Origin: Pseudomonas fragi
Lineage (GTDB): Bacteria > Pseudomonadota > Gammaproteobacteria > Pseudomonadales > Pseudomonadaceae
Reading direction: 5' to 3'
Assembly: GCF_002269505.1 (NCBI RefSeq)
Contig: NZ_NQKQ01000003.1
Coordinates: forward strand, 186,001-250,000
DNA length: 64,000 nt
Shown here: piece after piece, positions 28,679 to 38,600 of the stretch
Layout: every line of letters starts with the position of its first letter
Position numbering within the stretch: position 1 is the first letter of the stretch
Notes under the pieces: generated by a model
Seen by the model: the letters and a program-made list of their open reading frames with translations, nothing else
Database searches by the model: none
What the model was told of the DNA's origin: nothing
Made by a program: the position numbers and the translations under genes

Positions 28679-29115
28679 TTCGCCACCTGCTGTGCTTGCA
28701 GGGTTGCAGCCAGGCGGTCAAGCGCGCGTTTGGGCAGCGTGGCGGGTAGCACCGGGAGCTCTGCAGCAGGTTCGCCCACCTGGATCAGCATGACCATACC
28801 CATGGCCAGGTGCGGGGTGCATTGAATACCGTAGAGGCCGGGCACGCTGAAGGTTTGCTCCACCTCCTGATTGATCTTGCCCTTGAAGGGTTGTGCGCCG
28901 TCAGGCAGCAGCTCGGGCATTGTCGCGGCATTATGGCCGCTTTGTGTGGGGATGAACTTGACTGTGTCGCCAGGGGCGATCCGCAGGTAATCCGGTTCAT
29001 AGACCATTCCGGCATTGGCGCTGCGGGTGAGCATTTTCACTTCGTGGGTTTGTGCCAGCGCCGAGGTGCAGAGCAGGGCGGTGGTCAACAGCAGGGTCAG
29101 GGATGCAATACGCAT
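28675..29115 (-). CDS. Pseudoazurin-like blue copper protein
   Basis: This is a periplasmic type-1 copper electron carrier, best known as a donor to nitrite and nitrous-oxide reductases. The 146-residue precursor has a signal peptide ending ALAQ. The four copper ligands are visible: H61 (SGHNA), C99 and H102 (QCTPH) and M107 (LAMGM). Residues beyond about 115 form a C-terminal extension longer than in classical pseudoazurins. No denitrification genes are nearby. It lies 24 bases after the ABC ATPase stop and overlaps the porin start, so it belongs to the ABC-transporter operon. Confidence 0.92.
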   Translation of the reverse strand: MRIASLTLLLTTALLCTSALAQTHEVKMLTRSANAGMVYEPDYLRIAPGDTVKFIPTQSGHNAATMPELLPDGAQPFKGKINQEVEQTFSVPGLYGIQCTPHLAMGMVMLIQVGEPAAELPVLPATLPKRALDRLAATLQAQQVAK

Positions 29116-29139
29116 GGTGTGCTCTCTTAAATATAGTAT

Positions 29140-29901
29140 TCAAACGCGCATGCGCAGGATCTGCGCGCCGTCAAATGGATCGGTCAGGTAGTGCGCCTGT
29201 ACCCCGAATGTGGCCTGCAGCCGTTGTGGGGTCAGGACTTCAAGGGGTTTGCCCAGTGCAATCAAACGGCCGTGTTGAAGAATTGCCAGGCGATCACAAC
29301 TCAGGGCCTGATTGAGATCGTGCAGGGCAATCAGGGTGGTCACGGGCAGGGCCTGTACGGTTTTTAAAATGGCCAGTTGATGCTGGATATCCAGATGATT
29401 GGTGGGTTCATCCAGCAGCAGGATTTGCGGGCACTGCGCCAGAGCCCGAGCGATATGCACGCGTTGGCGCTCACCCCCCGAGAGTCCGCGCCAGGTGCGG
29501 TTGCGCAGATGCGTCGCATCCACATCGGCCAGCGCCTGCTCGACAATCGCCGTGTCGTTGGCCGACCACGGGCTTAGCGCCGACAGCCAGGGTGTACGGC
29601 CCAGGGCAACAGCATCGAACACGCCGATGGCGTCATGGGTGTCGGCATGTTGTTCAACCACCGTCAGTGTTTGCGCAATAGTGCGCTGGCTGATTTTGCG
29701 CAGCGGTTGCCCGTGCAGTAACACCTGGCCCTGGCCGGGCACCCGCAGGTTGGCCAGCAGCTTGAGCAATGAAGACTTGCCCGAACCATTGGGCCCGACA
29801 ATCCCCAGGGTCTCGCCGCGCTGCACACTGAGGGTGATGCCCTGCAACAGTTGGGCATCACCCAGGCGGTAACTCAGGTCGCTACAGCTCAGCACTGTCA
29901 T
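29140..29901 (-). CDS. ABC transporter ATP-binding protein (FecE/BtuD type)
   Basis: This is the ATPase of a binding-protein-dependent importer for metal chelates, with 253 residues. It shows Walker A GPNGSGKSS, the signature LSGGERQRVHIARAL, Walker B ILLLDEPTNHLD and the switch histidine in IALHDLNQAL. The ATG at 29901 overlaps the permease stop by four bases; longer upstream frames are antisense to or overlap the permease and are not real. Together with the next two genes it forms a complete importer under a cobalamin riboswitch. Confidence 0.93.
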   Translation of the reverse strand: MTVLSCSDLSYRLGDAQLLQGITLSVQRGETLGIVGPNGSGKSSLLKLLANLRVPGQGQVLLHGQPLRKISQRTIAQTLTVVEQHADTHDAIGVFDAVALGRTPWLSALSPWSANDTAIVEQALADVDATHLRNRTWRGLSGGERQRVHIARALAQCPQILLLDEPTNHLDIQHQLAILKTVQALPVTTLIALHDLNQALSCDRLAILQHGRLIALGKPLEVLTPQRLQATFGVQAHYLTDPFDGAQILRMRV

Positions 29902-30914
29902 CGCGCATGCCTCCTGCCGATCAGGATTAGCGCAAATACCGGTGCGCCCACCAGGGCGGTGACCACGCCGACGGGGATCACCTGGCCTTTTATCAAGGTG
30001 CGTGACAGTACATCGGCGGCGATCAGGAACAAGGCTCCGCCCAGGGCGCTGGCGGGCAGCAGGCGGCCATGCCCGGTACCGGCCAGCAGGCGCACAGCGT
30101 GGGGGATGACCAGCCCGACAAAGCCGATGGAGCCGACAATCGACACCATCACCGCCGTGACCAGCGCCGCACAACTGATCAGCAACAACTGCACCCGGCG
30201 CACCGGGATGCCCAGTGAAGCCGCCGAGTCGGCGCCAAAGGTGAAGGCATCCAGCGCGCGCCGGTGCCACACGCATATAACCAGCCCCAACACTGCCGCA
30301 GGCACTGCCATCCATACCGAAGGCCAGCGCACGCCACTGAGGTTGCCGAGCAACCAGAACATGATCCCGCGGGCCTGCTCGGAGCTGGCCGATTTGGTGA
30401 TCATGAAGGCCGTGATTGCGTTGAACAACTGCGAGCCTGCGATACCTGCCAGGATGATCTGGGCACTGGTGCCGGTTGGCCCGCTGACCCGTGCCAGCAA
30501 AATAACCAGGGCGAAGGCGCAAATCGCTCCGGCGAAGGCCCCGGCCGACAGTGACACAGCCCCCGCGCCCAACCCCAGCACCGCCACCAGCACGGCACCG
30601 GTCGAAGCACCGGCGGAAATCCCCAGCAGGTAGGGGTCGGCCAGCGGGTTGCGCAGCAACGATTGCAACACCACGCCACAGGTGGCCAGCCCCGCACCGC
30701 AGGCCGCCGCTACCAGGGCACGGGTCAGGCGGTAGTTCCAGACAATCCCTTCGTCAATCGGGTCCAGCACATACCCGGCCCCCCACAACTTGTTGGCCAG
30801 AACCTGCAGCACCACTGCGGGTGCGATCGGGGTTTCACCGATGGCAACTCCGGCGAGCACTGCCAGCAGCAGTGCTGCACAGGCCGCGAAGACAAGTATC
30901 AACCGTGCAGTCAT
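29898..30914 (-). CDS. FecCD/BtuC-family ABC permease
   Basis: This 338-residue, roughly ten-helix permease belongs to the family that imports siderophores, haem and vitamin B12. Family blocks include RLTRALVAAACGAGLATCG, VLQSLLRNPLADPYLLG and SIGFVGLVIPHAVRLL, plus GQVIPVGVVTALVGAPVF near the end. It overlaps the genes on both sides by four bases, indicating tight translational coupling with the binding protein and the ATPase. Confidence 0.93.
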   Translation of the reverse strand: MTARLILVFAACAALLLAVLAGVAIGETPIAPAVVLQVLANKLWGAGYVLDPIDEGIVWNYRLTRALVAAACGAGLATCGVVLQSLLRNPLADPYLLGISAGASTGAVLVAVLGLGAGAVSLSAGAFAGAICAFALVILLARVSGPTGTSAQIILAGIAGSQLFNAITAFMITKSASSEQARGIMFWLLGNLSGVRWPSVWMAVPAAVLGLVICVWHRRALDAFTFGADSAASLGIPVRRVQLLLISCAALVTAVMVSIVGSIGFVGLVIPHAVRLLAGTGHGRLLPASALGGALFLIAADVLSRTLIKGQVIPVGVVTALVGAPVFALILIGRRHAR

Positions 30915-31924
30915 TTAGACAGGTCGTGTTGGCTGATGGCAGTGGCGAGTGTTTCGATACCGTCGAACAGGCGCAGGCTGGCCTGCATGGCATGGGCATC
31001 GAGGACGATGACGCGGTTGTTTTTCACAGCATCCATATTGCGGGTTACCGGGTCGGTACGCAGGAACTCGAGTTTTTTCTCGACGTCATCTGCCGGGAAA
31101 CGTCGACGATCCATGCGTGCGATCACCAAAAATGTCGGGTTGGCCTTGGCCAGGGTTTCCCAGCCAACGGTTGGCCACTCCTCATCGGACTCCACGACAT
31201 TACGTACGCCCAGGGTGTTGAGCATAAAGTCGGGGATGCCTTTGCGTCCGGCAACATAGGGGTCGATATCCATGTCCGCACTGGAGAACCAGAACAACGC
31301 GCTGGTGGAACTCAGGTCCTTGCCCTTGAGCGAGGCAACGGATTTTTCCAGGCTGGCTTTGAGCTGATTGTTGAGTTGTTCGCCACGCTGCTGCACATCG
31401 AAGATTTCGGCCAGCTGGCTGATGCTCTTGTACACACTGCCTATGCTGAACGGCTGCATGCGTGTGCCGTCGGCGCCGACCAGGTTGTCCTTGCCCTCAC
31501 AGTCCGAAGGCATCAGGTAAGTCGGGATATTCAGTTCGGCAAACTGCTCACGGGTACCCACTACACCCTGCGGGCCCACCATCCACTCCAGTTGCACGGC
31601 CACCAGCTCCGGGCGCTTGCCAATGACGGCTTCAAAGCTCGGGTCATTGTCGGCCAGGCGCTCAACCTTGTCGTTCTGTGCCTGGTATTGCACAGGGACA
31701 TCGTTGAACCACAGCGAAGTACCCACCAGCCTGTCACCCAGCCCCAGGGCATAGAACATTTCGGTGCCGGCCTGGCCGATGGTTACCGCGCTTTTCGGGG
31801 CATGTTGAAATGTCAGTGGGCTGGCGCAGTTCTGCAGGGTCAGGGGGTATTGTGTGGGGGCCGCATGGGCCAGTGCCGGCAAGGCCAGGGTAGCCATGAG
31901 GGCAGCAACGCGGTGCAACAGCAT
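30911..31924 (-). CDS. ABC transporter periplasmic binding protein (BtuF/FecB type)
   Basis: This is a class III (helical-backbone) solute-binding protein for a metal chelate or corrinoid, with 337 residues from the ATG at 31924. It has a signal peptide (VAALMATLALPALAHA) and the family blocks FQHAPKSAVTIGQAGTEMFYALGLGDRLVGT and KRPELVAVQLEW. The ATG has GGAG eight bases upstream; the frame is open 11 codons earlier without support. It is the first gene after the cobalamin riboswitch, which makes cobalamin, a corrinoid precursor or cobalt the leading substrate candidates. Confidence 0.9.
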   Translation of the reverse strand: MLLHRVAALMATLALPALAHAAPTQYPLTLQNCASPLTFQHAPKSAVTIGQAGTEMFYALGLGDRLVGTSLWFNDVPVQYQAQNDKVERLADNDPSFEAVIGKRPELVAVQLEWMVGPQGVVGTREQFAELNIPTYLMPSDCEGKDNLVGADGTRMQPFSIGSVYKSISQLAEIFDVQQRGEQLNNQLKASLEKSVASLKGKDLSSTSALFWFSSADMDIDPYVAGRKGIPDFMLNTLGVRNVVESDEEWPTVGWETLAKANPTFLVIARMDRRRFPADDVEKKLEFLRTDPVTRNMDAVKNNRVIVLDAHAMQASLRLFDGIETLATAISQHDLSK

Positions 31925-32053
31925 GATGCAATCTCCATTTGATCGTACACGAGGCACAGGTGCACGGTCGGGAATGCATCATCGGGTACTGCTGCAACAA
32001 CAGTACAAAGCAGGATGCCTCCCCGGACACCCCGCCGGTTAGTGTGTGGACTT

Positions 32054-32222
32054 TGCCGGCAGGTCTCCTGACTGATGGGTCATCGCTTGCGCCAGCCTTC
32101 CCGGGGGTTAACCCAGTGGCAATCTTGGCGCAGGCTCGTCATCTACAGTTGCGGGGGCAGTTCCGTTGGGTGCTGTAAAAGCACTGCGGATTCCCTTTTA
32201 ACCCCCCGCGAGGGGGGGACCG
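32054..32222 (-). promoter_or_regulatory. Cobalamin (adenosylcobalamin-class) riboswitch
   Basis: Reading the minus strand from about 32222, the conserved blocks appear in the right order. They are GGTTAAAAGGGAATCCG, CTGCCCCCGCAACTGTA, GCCACTGGG, CGGGAAGG and CAGTCAGGAGACCTGCCGGC (the B12 box). Vitamin B12 binding to this class normally shuts off the downstream genes. It lies about 130 bases before the binding-protein start. An inverted repeat GTACTG...CAGTAC at 31986-32006 in the intervening leader may belong to the expression platform. Confidence 0.95.
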
Positions 32223-32273
32223 GCGCCGGGATGATAATCGATCCTGTTTGTTAAAGGGGGGGCGCCGTCAGAA

Positions 32274-33431
32274 TCAGAAATACTTGAGCCAGGTAATATC
32301 CCGGCGCCGGGCTTTCAAATTGGCGAACCAGCGCACCGGTAAATACAGGAAAATGGCCAGTAACACTGCGGTTAACCACACCGAGCCGATGCTGTCGAAA
32401 CCGAAATAATCGCCTTGATTCAAACCAAACAGGGCAACGCTGGCCAGGTACAGCACTTTGAGTGCATACAAATGCAACAGATAGAAAAACATCGGCGCTG
32501 CGCCAAATACGGCCAGGGTGCTGATCCATGTGCGTTGTTGTAACCGCTCAAAAGCCAGCAGCAACAACAGGCCAACGCCCAGGGTCAAGGCCAGAAACAA
32601 CAGGGAAGGCGGGTACTTGGTGATGTTGAAAAAGCTCATCAGGGTCTGTGTGGTATCGGCATGGCTGGCCCAGGGCGCCTCGCCGTAACCGTTGAACAAA
32701 CGCAGCGCAACAAAACCGAGCAGGGCACCGCTGCCTGCGAGCAATAGATAGCGCTGGCGCAAGGCTGCCGGGGCGGAGCGGGCAAACCAGGGCCCCAGGC
32801 AATAGCCCAGTGCGATTACACCGATCCACGGCAATACCGGATAGGAGGTGCGCATGCGCAAGCTGTCACCCACTTCAATCCAGCCGCGATCATGCAAAAT
32901 CGCCCAAGGCACATGCATCACTGACCCCGGAGCAAAATGCAGGGTATCAAGCAGGTTGTGCCCGGCGATTATCACCAGGCCGAGTACCAGCAGAACCGGG
33001 CGTGGCAGCCACACCAGGGCGGCAAGGGCGATCATGCTGACGCCAATGGCCCAGATCACCTGCATGTAGATCACCGACGGCGGCAATTGGAAAGTCCAGG
33101 CAAAGTTGACCAGGGTAAATTCCAGCACCACCAGAAACAGCCCGCGCTTGAACAGAAACGCCGATACATCACGCTTGCCCTGATATTTTTCGCCATACAG
33201 ATACGCCGACAGACCGGTCAGCAAGACAAACACCGGCGCACAGATATGGGCCAGGGTGCGACTGAAAAACAGGGCTGGGTCGGTGATCTCGATATTCATC
33301 GGGTCGGCCACTTGCCGGTGCAGAAAGAACGTCTCGCGCACATGGTCAAGCAGCATGAACAGAATCACCAGCCCGCGCAGGGCATCGATGGACAGCAGGC
33401 GCTGATTCAAGGAGGGAGTAGGGGCAGTCAT
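32274..33431 (-). CDS. DUF1624 / heparan-alpha-glucosaminide N-acetyltransferase-like membrane protein
   Basis: This 385-residue protein with about ten membrane helices belongs to the DUF1624 group related to lysosomal HGSNAT and other membrane acyltransferases. The N terminus RLLSIDALRGLVILFMLLDHVRETFF carries the family's invariant DALRG and downstream histidine, and CAPVFVLLTGLSAYLYG is another family block. It lies upstream of the riboswitch on the same strand and probably ends before it. The acceptor substrate is unknown. Confidence 0.85.
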   Translation of the reverse strand: MTAPTPSLNQRLLSIDALRGLVILFMLLDHVRETFFLHRQVADPMNIEITDPALFFSRTLAHICAPVFVLLTGLSAYLYGEKYQGKRDVSAFLFKRGLFLVVLEFTLVNFAWTFQLPPSVIYMQVIWAIGVSMIALAALVWLPRPVLLVLGLVIIAGHNLLDTLHFAPGSVMHVPWAILHDRGWIEVGDSLRMRTSYPVLPWIGVIALGYCLGPWFARSAPAALRQRYLLLAGSGALLGFVALRLFNGYGEAPWASHADTTQTLMSFFNITKYPPSLLFLALTLGVGLLLLLAFERLQQRTWISTLAVFGAAPMFFYLLHLYALKVLYLASVALFGLNQGDYFGFDSIGSVWLTAVLLAIFLYLPVRWFANLKARRRDITWLKYF

Positions 33432-33576
33432 TGAGGGTCACAGGCAAGGGAATGTTATAAGGCACTGATACAATATAACATTTCTCTCTGCGCTGTCACC
33501 CCTTTGGGAAATATTCGCAATGGCTGGATGCATCTAGCGCCGTACTTTCACCGACATCGTCATTTTTCGGGGCGGA

Positions 33577-34350
33577 TCAAACAACGCTGGTCAGGCCTCC
33601 GTCCACAAACAGGGTTTGACCGTTGATAAAGTCCGAAGCCGGCGAGGCCAGAAACACCGCCGCGCCGCACAATTCGTCAACCCGCCCCCAGCGACCTGCC
33701 GGAGTGCGCTTGCACAGCCACTCGGAAAACTCCTGGTTGTCGACCAGTGCGCGGTTCATCTCAGTGGCAAAGTAGCCCGGGGCCAGGCCATTGGCCTGGA
33801 TGCCATGCCGTGCCCACTCGGCGCACATGCCTTTGGTGAGCATTTTCACTGCCCCTTTGGAGGCGGCATAAGGGGCGATGGTCGGGCGTGCCAGCTGGCT
33901 TTGCACCGAGCAGATATTGATGATCTTGCCGCGACCACGGGCAATCATGTGCCGCGCCACGGCCTGGGACACATGGAACACCCCGTCCAGGTTGGTGCGC
34001 ATCACATCGTGCCAGTCGCTGGCGCTGAAATCCTCCAGCGGCGCGCGACGCTGAATCCCGGCGTTGTTGACCAGAATATCGATGGCGCCGACATCGGCCT
34101 CAAAGGAGTTGATCGCGGCAAGCAACTGCTCGCGGTCAGTCACATCGAATGCCACGGCTTCAGCCTTCAGGCCTTCGTCACGCAATTGAGCGGCAACAGC
34201 GCGGGATTTTTCGATATTGCGAGTGTTGATCACCACGGTAGCCCCGGCAGCGCCCAGGCCGCGGGCCAGCTCCAGGCCGATACCCTGGCCCGATCCGGTG
34301 ATCAGGGCCCGATGCCCCCCAAGCTGGAAGCTATTAATACTGAATGACAT
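33577..34350 (-). CDS. SDR-family oxidoreductase, gluconate 5-dehydrogenase-like
   Basis: This is a classical short-chain dehydrogenase of 257 residues. The NAD(P)-binding motif is TGSGQGIGLELARGLG, the structural motif NNAGIQRR and the catalytic set S in NICSVQSQ with Y and K in YAASKGAVK. The end IPxG-like segment FINGQTLFVDGG completes the fold. Wording of the motifs is closest to gluconate 5-dehydrogenase (IdnO/Gno), which interconverts gluconate and 5-ketogluconate. Substrate choice in this family is easily mis-assigned. The ATG at 34350 with GGAG upstream is used rather than a GTG four codons earlier. Confidence 0.85.
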   Translation of the reverse strand: MSFSINSFQLGGHRALITGSGQGIGLELARGLGAAGATVVINTRNIEKSRAVAAQLRDEGLKAEAVAFDVTDREQLLAAINSFEADVGAIDILVNNAGIQRRAPLEDFSASDWHDVMRTNLDGVFHVSQAVARHMIARGRGKIINICSVQSQLARPTIAPYAASKGAVKMLTKGMCAEWARHGIQANGLAPGYFATEMNRALVDNQEFSEWLCKRTPAGRWGRVDELCGAAVFLASPASDFINGQTLFVDGGLTSVV

Positions 34351-34532
34351 GGTGTTCTCCACAAATGGCCGTTTGTTATTTTGAGCGGCCCTGTGGTTAC
34401 TTCACCTCAGGCTAAAGGTGCAGTCCAATCGTCATTGCTGATCTCGTAATCAATATTTTTGATATTGGCATTGGAACGTACTGCAGCGCGGGCTTGTCCA
34501 TTAAGCCTGTACTCCCATACGTTGAGGTGAAC

Positions 34533-34868
34533 ATGCGCAGCTTGATTTCTGCATCGATAGTGGCTGGTTTTTTGTGTGCCCTGCCTTACGCAGCGCAGGC
34601 TGACGATGCCAAGCCAGGTGACTGCAAGCCAGGGCAGATATTGGCCGAATCCATGGACCTGAGCAGTTGCTATGGCCACGGTGACAAGGCACCGGATCAA
34701 TACATCCGGGACGACGTTGCGATCATGGACTGGAAATCCAAAGGGCTGCCCAAACCTGAAGAGCATGAGCAATGGGTGCAAATCAGCGGGCATTATGTGC
34801 TGGTCAATCGGGTCAATGCGGTGATCAAGGAGATCCGCACAAAAGATGCCAAGGTACTGCGCAAGTAA
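34533..34868 (+). CDS. RcnB-family small periplasmic protein
   Basis: This 111-residue secreted protein has a signal peptide (ISASIVAGFLCALPYAAQA). The C-terminal half has the RcnB-like pattern DWKSKGLPKPEEHEQWVQIS followed by HYVLVNRVNAVI. In E. coli RcnB takes part in periplasmic nickel/cobalt homeostasis with the exporter RcnA; no rcnA is present here, and many family members have no known role. The ATG at 34533 has GAGG five bases upstream. Confidence 0.8.
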   Translation: MRSLISASIVAGFLCALPYAAQADDAKPGDCKPGQILAESMDLSSCYGHGDKAPDQYIRDDVAIMDWKSKGLPKPEEHEQWVQISGHYVLVNRVNAVIKEIRTKDAKVLRK

Positions 34869-34880
34869 CGCCTGCTACCC

Positions 34881-34946
34881 GGGCAAGCCGGCTCCCACAG
34901 ATTGCGCTGCTGGCAATCAGGGTGGGAGCGAGCTTGCTCGCGATGA
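34881..34946. repeat. REP doublet, outward orientation
   Basis: GGCAAGCCGGCTCCCACAG is followed after about 20 bases by GTGGGAGCGAGCTTGCTCGCG. The two REP halves face away from each other, unlike the REPINs elsewhere in the window. Confidence 0.8.
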
Positions 34947-34964
34947 TGTCAACGCCAATCAGCT

Positions 34965-35468
34965 TTAACCCGCTGCGCGGCCATGGGCTGCCGTGGCCAG
35001 TTGCCCGGTATCGACGCGTACAAAAATCGAGTCGCCCACCGCCGTCAGTACATCCCCGGCATAGACCTCGCAGATGATCCGCGTTTTGCGTCCCACGTCG
35101 CCTTCCACCTTCGCCCGCAGGGTCAGCGGCACGCCCATGGGCGTCGGCTTGATAAATTTGATTCCCAGGTTGCCCGTTACGCAATTGATCCGCGGCAGGC
35201 TGGCGGCATCGCGCTGTTCCATGCGGTAGTGATACGCCATGGCCGTCCAGTTCGAATGGCAGTCCACCAGCATGGCGATCATGCCGCCGTATACCAGCTC
35301 AGGCCAGCCGCAATACTTGGCATCGGGCAGGTGCTCGGCAATCACATGCACACCGTCTGCGTGCCAGAAGCTCTTGATATGCAGGCCGTGGGGGTTGTTG
35401 CTGCCGCAGCCATAACAAACGCCTTGCGGCGCCGCTGAGTCTTGCAAGGAAGTAGTCAACTGAGACAT
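34965..35468 (-). CDS. PaaI-type hotdog-fold acyl-CoA thioesterase
   Basis: This 167-residue protein of the PaaI-like hotdog family hydrolyses acyl-CoA thioesters. The characteristic helix segment is LVYGGMIAMLVDCHSNWTAMAY, with the catalytic acidic residue in this helix. An unusual N terminus contains CYGCGSNNPHGLHI, a pattern seen in a subgroup of these proteins. The physiological substrate is unknown. It converges with the RcnB-like gene across a REP element. Confidence 0.85.
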   Translation of the reverse strand: MSQLTTSLQDSAAPQGVCYGCGSNNPHGLHIKSFWHADGVHVIAEHLPDAKYCGWPELVYGGMIAMLVDCHSNWTAMAYHYRMEQRDAASLPRINCVTGNLGIKFIKPTPMGVPLTLRAKVEGDVGRKTRIICEVYAGDVLTAVGDSIFVRVDTGQLATAAHGRAAG

Positions 35469-35591
35469 GTCCGATCATCCATAAAAAATGCAGCCTTTAC
35501 GTTAACGTAAAGTAAGGGGCGGTTGCAGCATTTGCGTTAGCATCGCAGCGCAGCAATACCCATGGGCCATCGTGGCTCTCCCAGGGTCTGC

Positions 35592-35616
35592 ATCGCAGGC
35601 AAGCCAGCTCCGACAC
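35592..35616. repeat. Degenerate REP half-site
   Basis: CATCGCAGGCAAGCCAGCTCCGACAC resembles the right half of the REP elements above with several changes and has no recognisable partner. Confidence 0.45.
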
Positions 35617-35638
35617 GTTCTGTGATGTCATGCCTCCC

Positions 35639-38600
35639 TCAGGGTTCAACCACCTCCCGGTGATGGGCAGTGCCGATAAACATGTACATCGCCGGCACCA
35701 TGAACAGCGTCAGCAGGGTGCCAATGGACAGCCCTGCGAAAATGACCAGGCCCATGTCATGGCGCCCTGCAGCACCGGCACCGGAAGCCCATACCAGCGG
35801 CACTACGCCCAGTACCATGGCGGCCGTGGTCATCAGGATTGGCCGCAGCCGTACGCCGGCGGCTTCTTCAATGGCCTCACGCTTGCTGCGGCCTGCGCGT
35901 TGCAGTTCATTGGCAAATTGCACGATCAGGATCCCGTGTTTGGTGATCAGCCCCAGCAACGTCACCAGGCCCACCTGGGTATACACATTGATCGAGGCAA
36001 AACCCATGGTGATAAAAGCCAGCGCACCAAACAGTGCCGGCGGCACCGAGAACAGGATCACCACCGGATCGCGAAAGCTCTCGAACTGGAAGGCCAGCGC
36101 CAGGTAGACGATCAAAATCGAGAACATCAGCAAGCCGACAAAACCACCTGACTCTTGCATGAACTGACGCGACTCACCGGAAAAGTCCGAGGTGTAACCC
36201 GAGGGCGCAATATTGCTCAGAATGGTGTTGAGCTTTGCCAGCAACTCGCCCTGGGACACGCCGCTGACGCCCGAGAGGGTCGCCGAGTTCAACTGCTGGA
36301 AGTGGTTGATCGACTCGGGTTGGGTCGAGGTTTCGATATGCGCCACGGTGCGCGCCGGAATCATCACACCGGCGGGCGTACGGATGTAGTAATCGAGAAT
36401 CTGCCCGGGGTTGAGCCGGTCAACCTGCAGCACTTGCGGGATGACCTTGTATGAGCGCCCGGCGGTTGAGAAGTAGTTTACGTAGTTGCCACCCAAAGCC
36501 GCGGACAGGGCGGCACCGACATCAGCCTGGGTCATGCCCAGCGCAGCAATTTTTTCCCGGTCGACTACCAGTCTGGCCTGCGGCTTGTCCAGTTTCAGGT
36601 CCATGTCGGCAAACCAGAACAGTTGTTGTTTCTGAGCCTCAGCCATTACCGCCTGAGCCACTTCGTTGAGGTTCTCTACCGAGTCGGTGGTGGTGATCAC
36701 AAACTGCACCGGCAAGCCCTGGGCGCCTGGCAACGAAGGCAATGGAAAGGCGGCGACGGTGGCCCCCGGCACTTGATTCCATTTTTTCTGCAGGTCCATG
36801 ATCAGCTCGGCCTGGGAGCGGGTGCGTTCGTTCCAGGGCTTGAGCAAGACCCCGCCCAGGCCCTGATTGAGGGCAGGCAGCCCGGTCAGCTGGAACATTT
36901 GCGCGTATTCAGGTTCCTTGTTGGCGATCTGGAACGCCTGGTCGGCGATGCGCTCCATCTGCTGGGGCGCTGCCGTCGGCGGGCCTTTGATCATCATAAA
37001 CACCAGCCCCTGGTCCTCGGTCGGTGACAGTTCGCTCTTGGCGGTCATGCCACTGGCGGCAACCAGCACAAACAGGACAAAACCAAATGTCACCAGCACT
37101 GGCCAGACGTCCAGGCCAGCGGACAGGACGCGATGGTAACGCCGGCGCAGCCAGTCAAAGTATTGATCGAGCCTGCGCGCGAAGCGACCTTCATCCTGCC
37201 CGGATTTCAACAACCGGGAGGTCATCATCGGCGACAGCGTCAAGGCCACCACCGCCGACACGGTTACCGCACCGGCCAGGGAAAAACAGAACTCCTTGAA
37301 CAGTGCCCCCGTCAGGCCGCTGCGTAGCCCGATCGGCACGTAGGCGGCAATCAACACGACGGTCATCGCAATGATCGGGCCACCCAGTTCCCGCGCCGCC
37401 ACCAGTGCGGCTTCAAATACACTTTTGCCTTGCTCCTTGATATGCCGGTCAACGTTTTCCACCACGATAATTGCGTCGTCCACCACCAGGCCAATGGCGA
37501 GAACCAGTGCAAGCAAGGTCAGCAGGTTGATCGAATAACCCAGCAGGTACATGACAAAGAATGTGCCGACCAACGACAGCGGTATCGCCACCAGAGGCAC
37601 GATCACGGCTCGGAAGGAACCGAGGAACAGGTAAATGACCACTGACACAATGACCATGGCTTCGGCCAGGGTCTTGACCACCTCGACAATCGACGTGTTG
37701 ATGAACGCCGTAGAGTCGTAGACGATTTCGCCGCGCACGCCGGCAGGCAATTGCGCCTGCAGTTCGGGGAAGGCGTTGCGCACGCTGGTGGCGACGCTGA
37801 GGATGTTGGCATTGGGCGCTGCCTTGATACCGATAAACACCGAACGTTTGCCGGAAAACGCCACGCTGCTGTCGTAGCTTTCTGCGCCCAGGGTCACGGT
37901 CGCGACATCTTCCAGGTACACCAGGGCATCGTCGTTGTTCTTGATCACCAGCCGTTTGAATTCATCCACCGTGTGCAAGTCGGTGCCTGCCGTCAGGTCG
38001 ACCGTGACCATCTGCCCTCGGGTCGAACCGACGGCAGATAAGTAGTTATTGTTGGCCAGTGCCGTGGCTACGTCCTGGGCGGTGACGTCATGGGCGGCCA
38101 GTTTGTCCGGGTCCAGCCAGGCGCGCAGGGCGAACTGGCGCCCGCCGAGGATTTCTGCGGTTTGCACGCCCTGGATCGAGTCGAGCTTGGGTTTGACCAC
38201 CCGCACCAAGTAGTCGGTGATGTTATTGGTGGGCAGGGTGTCGCTGTAGAACCCCAGGTACATGGCATCCGTGGTTTGCCCGACCGCGACAGATAGCACC
38301 GGCTCCTGGGCCTGGGCCGGTAGCTGGTTTTTCACCGAGTTGACCTGGGTGTTGATCTCGGTCAGGGCCTTGCTGGCGTCGAAGTTCAGCCGCAGCGTGG
38401 CGGTGATGGTCGAGACCCCGGTAATGCTCGACGACGACAGATAATCGATGCCCTGGGCCTGGGCGATCGCCGACTCCAGCGGCTGGGTGATAAAGCCGGC
38501 GACTGTGGCCGCATCGGCACCGTAGTAGGCGGTTGTAATGGTCACGACCGCATTTTCGGTGCGCGGCCATTGGTTGACGGGCAGCTCGAAAATCGAACGC

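Noticed and set aside
27335..29115. Reading the pseudoazurin as part of a denitrification cluster
   Set aside because: No nitrite, nitric-oxide or nitrous-oxide reductase gene is in the window, and the gene is coupled to an ABC transporter and a porin.
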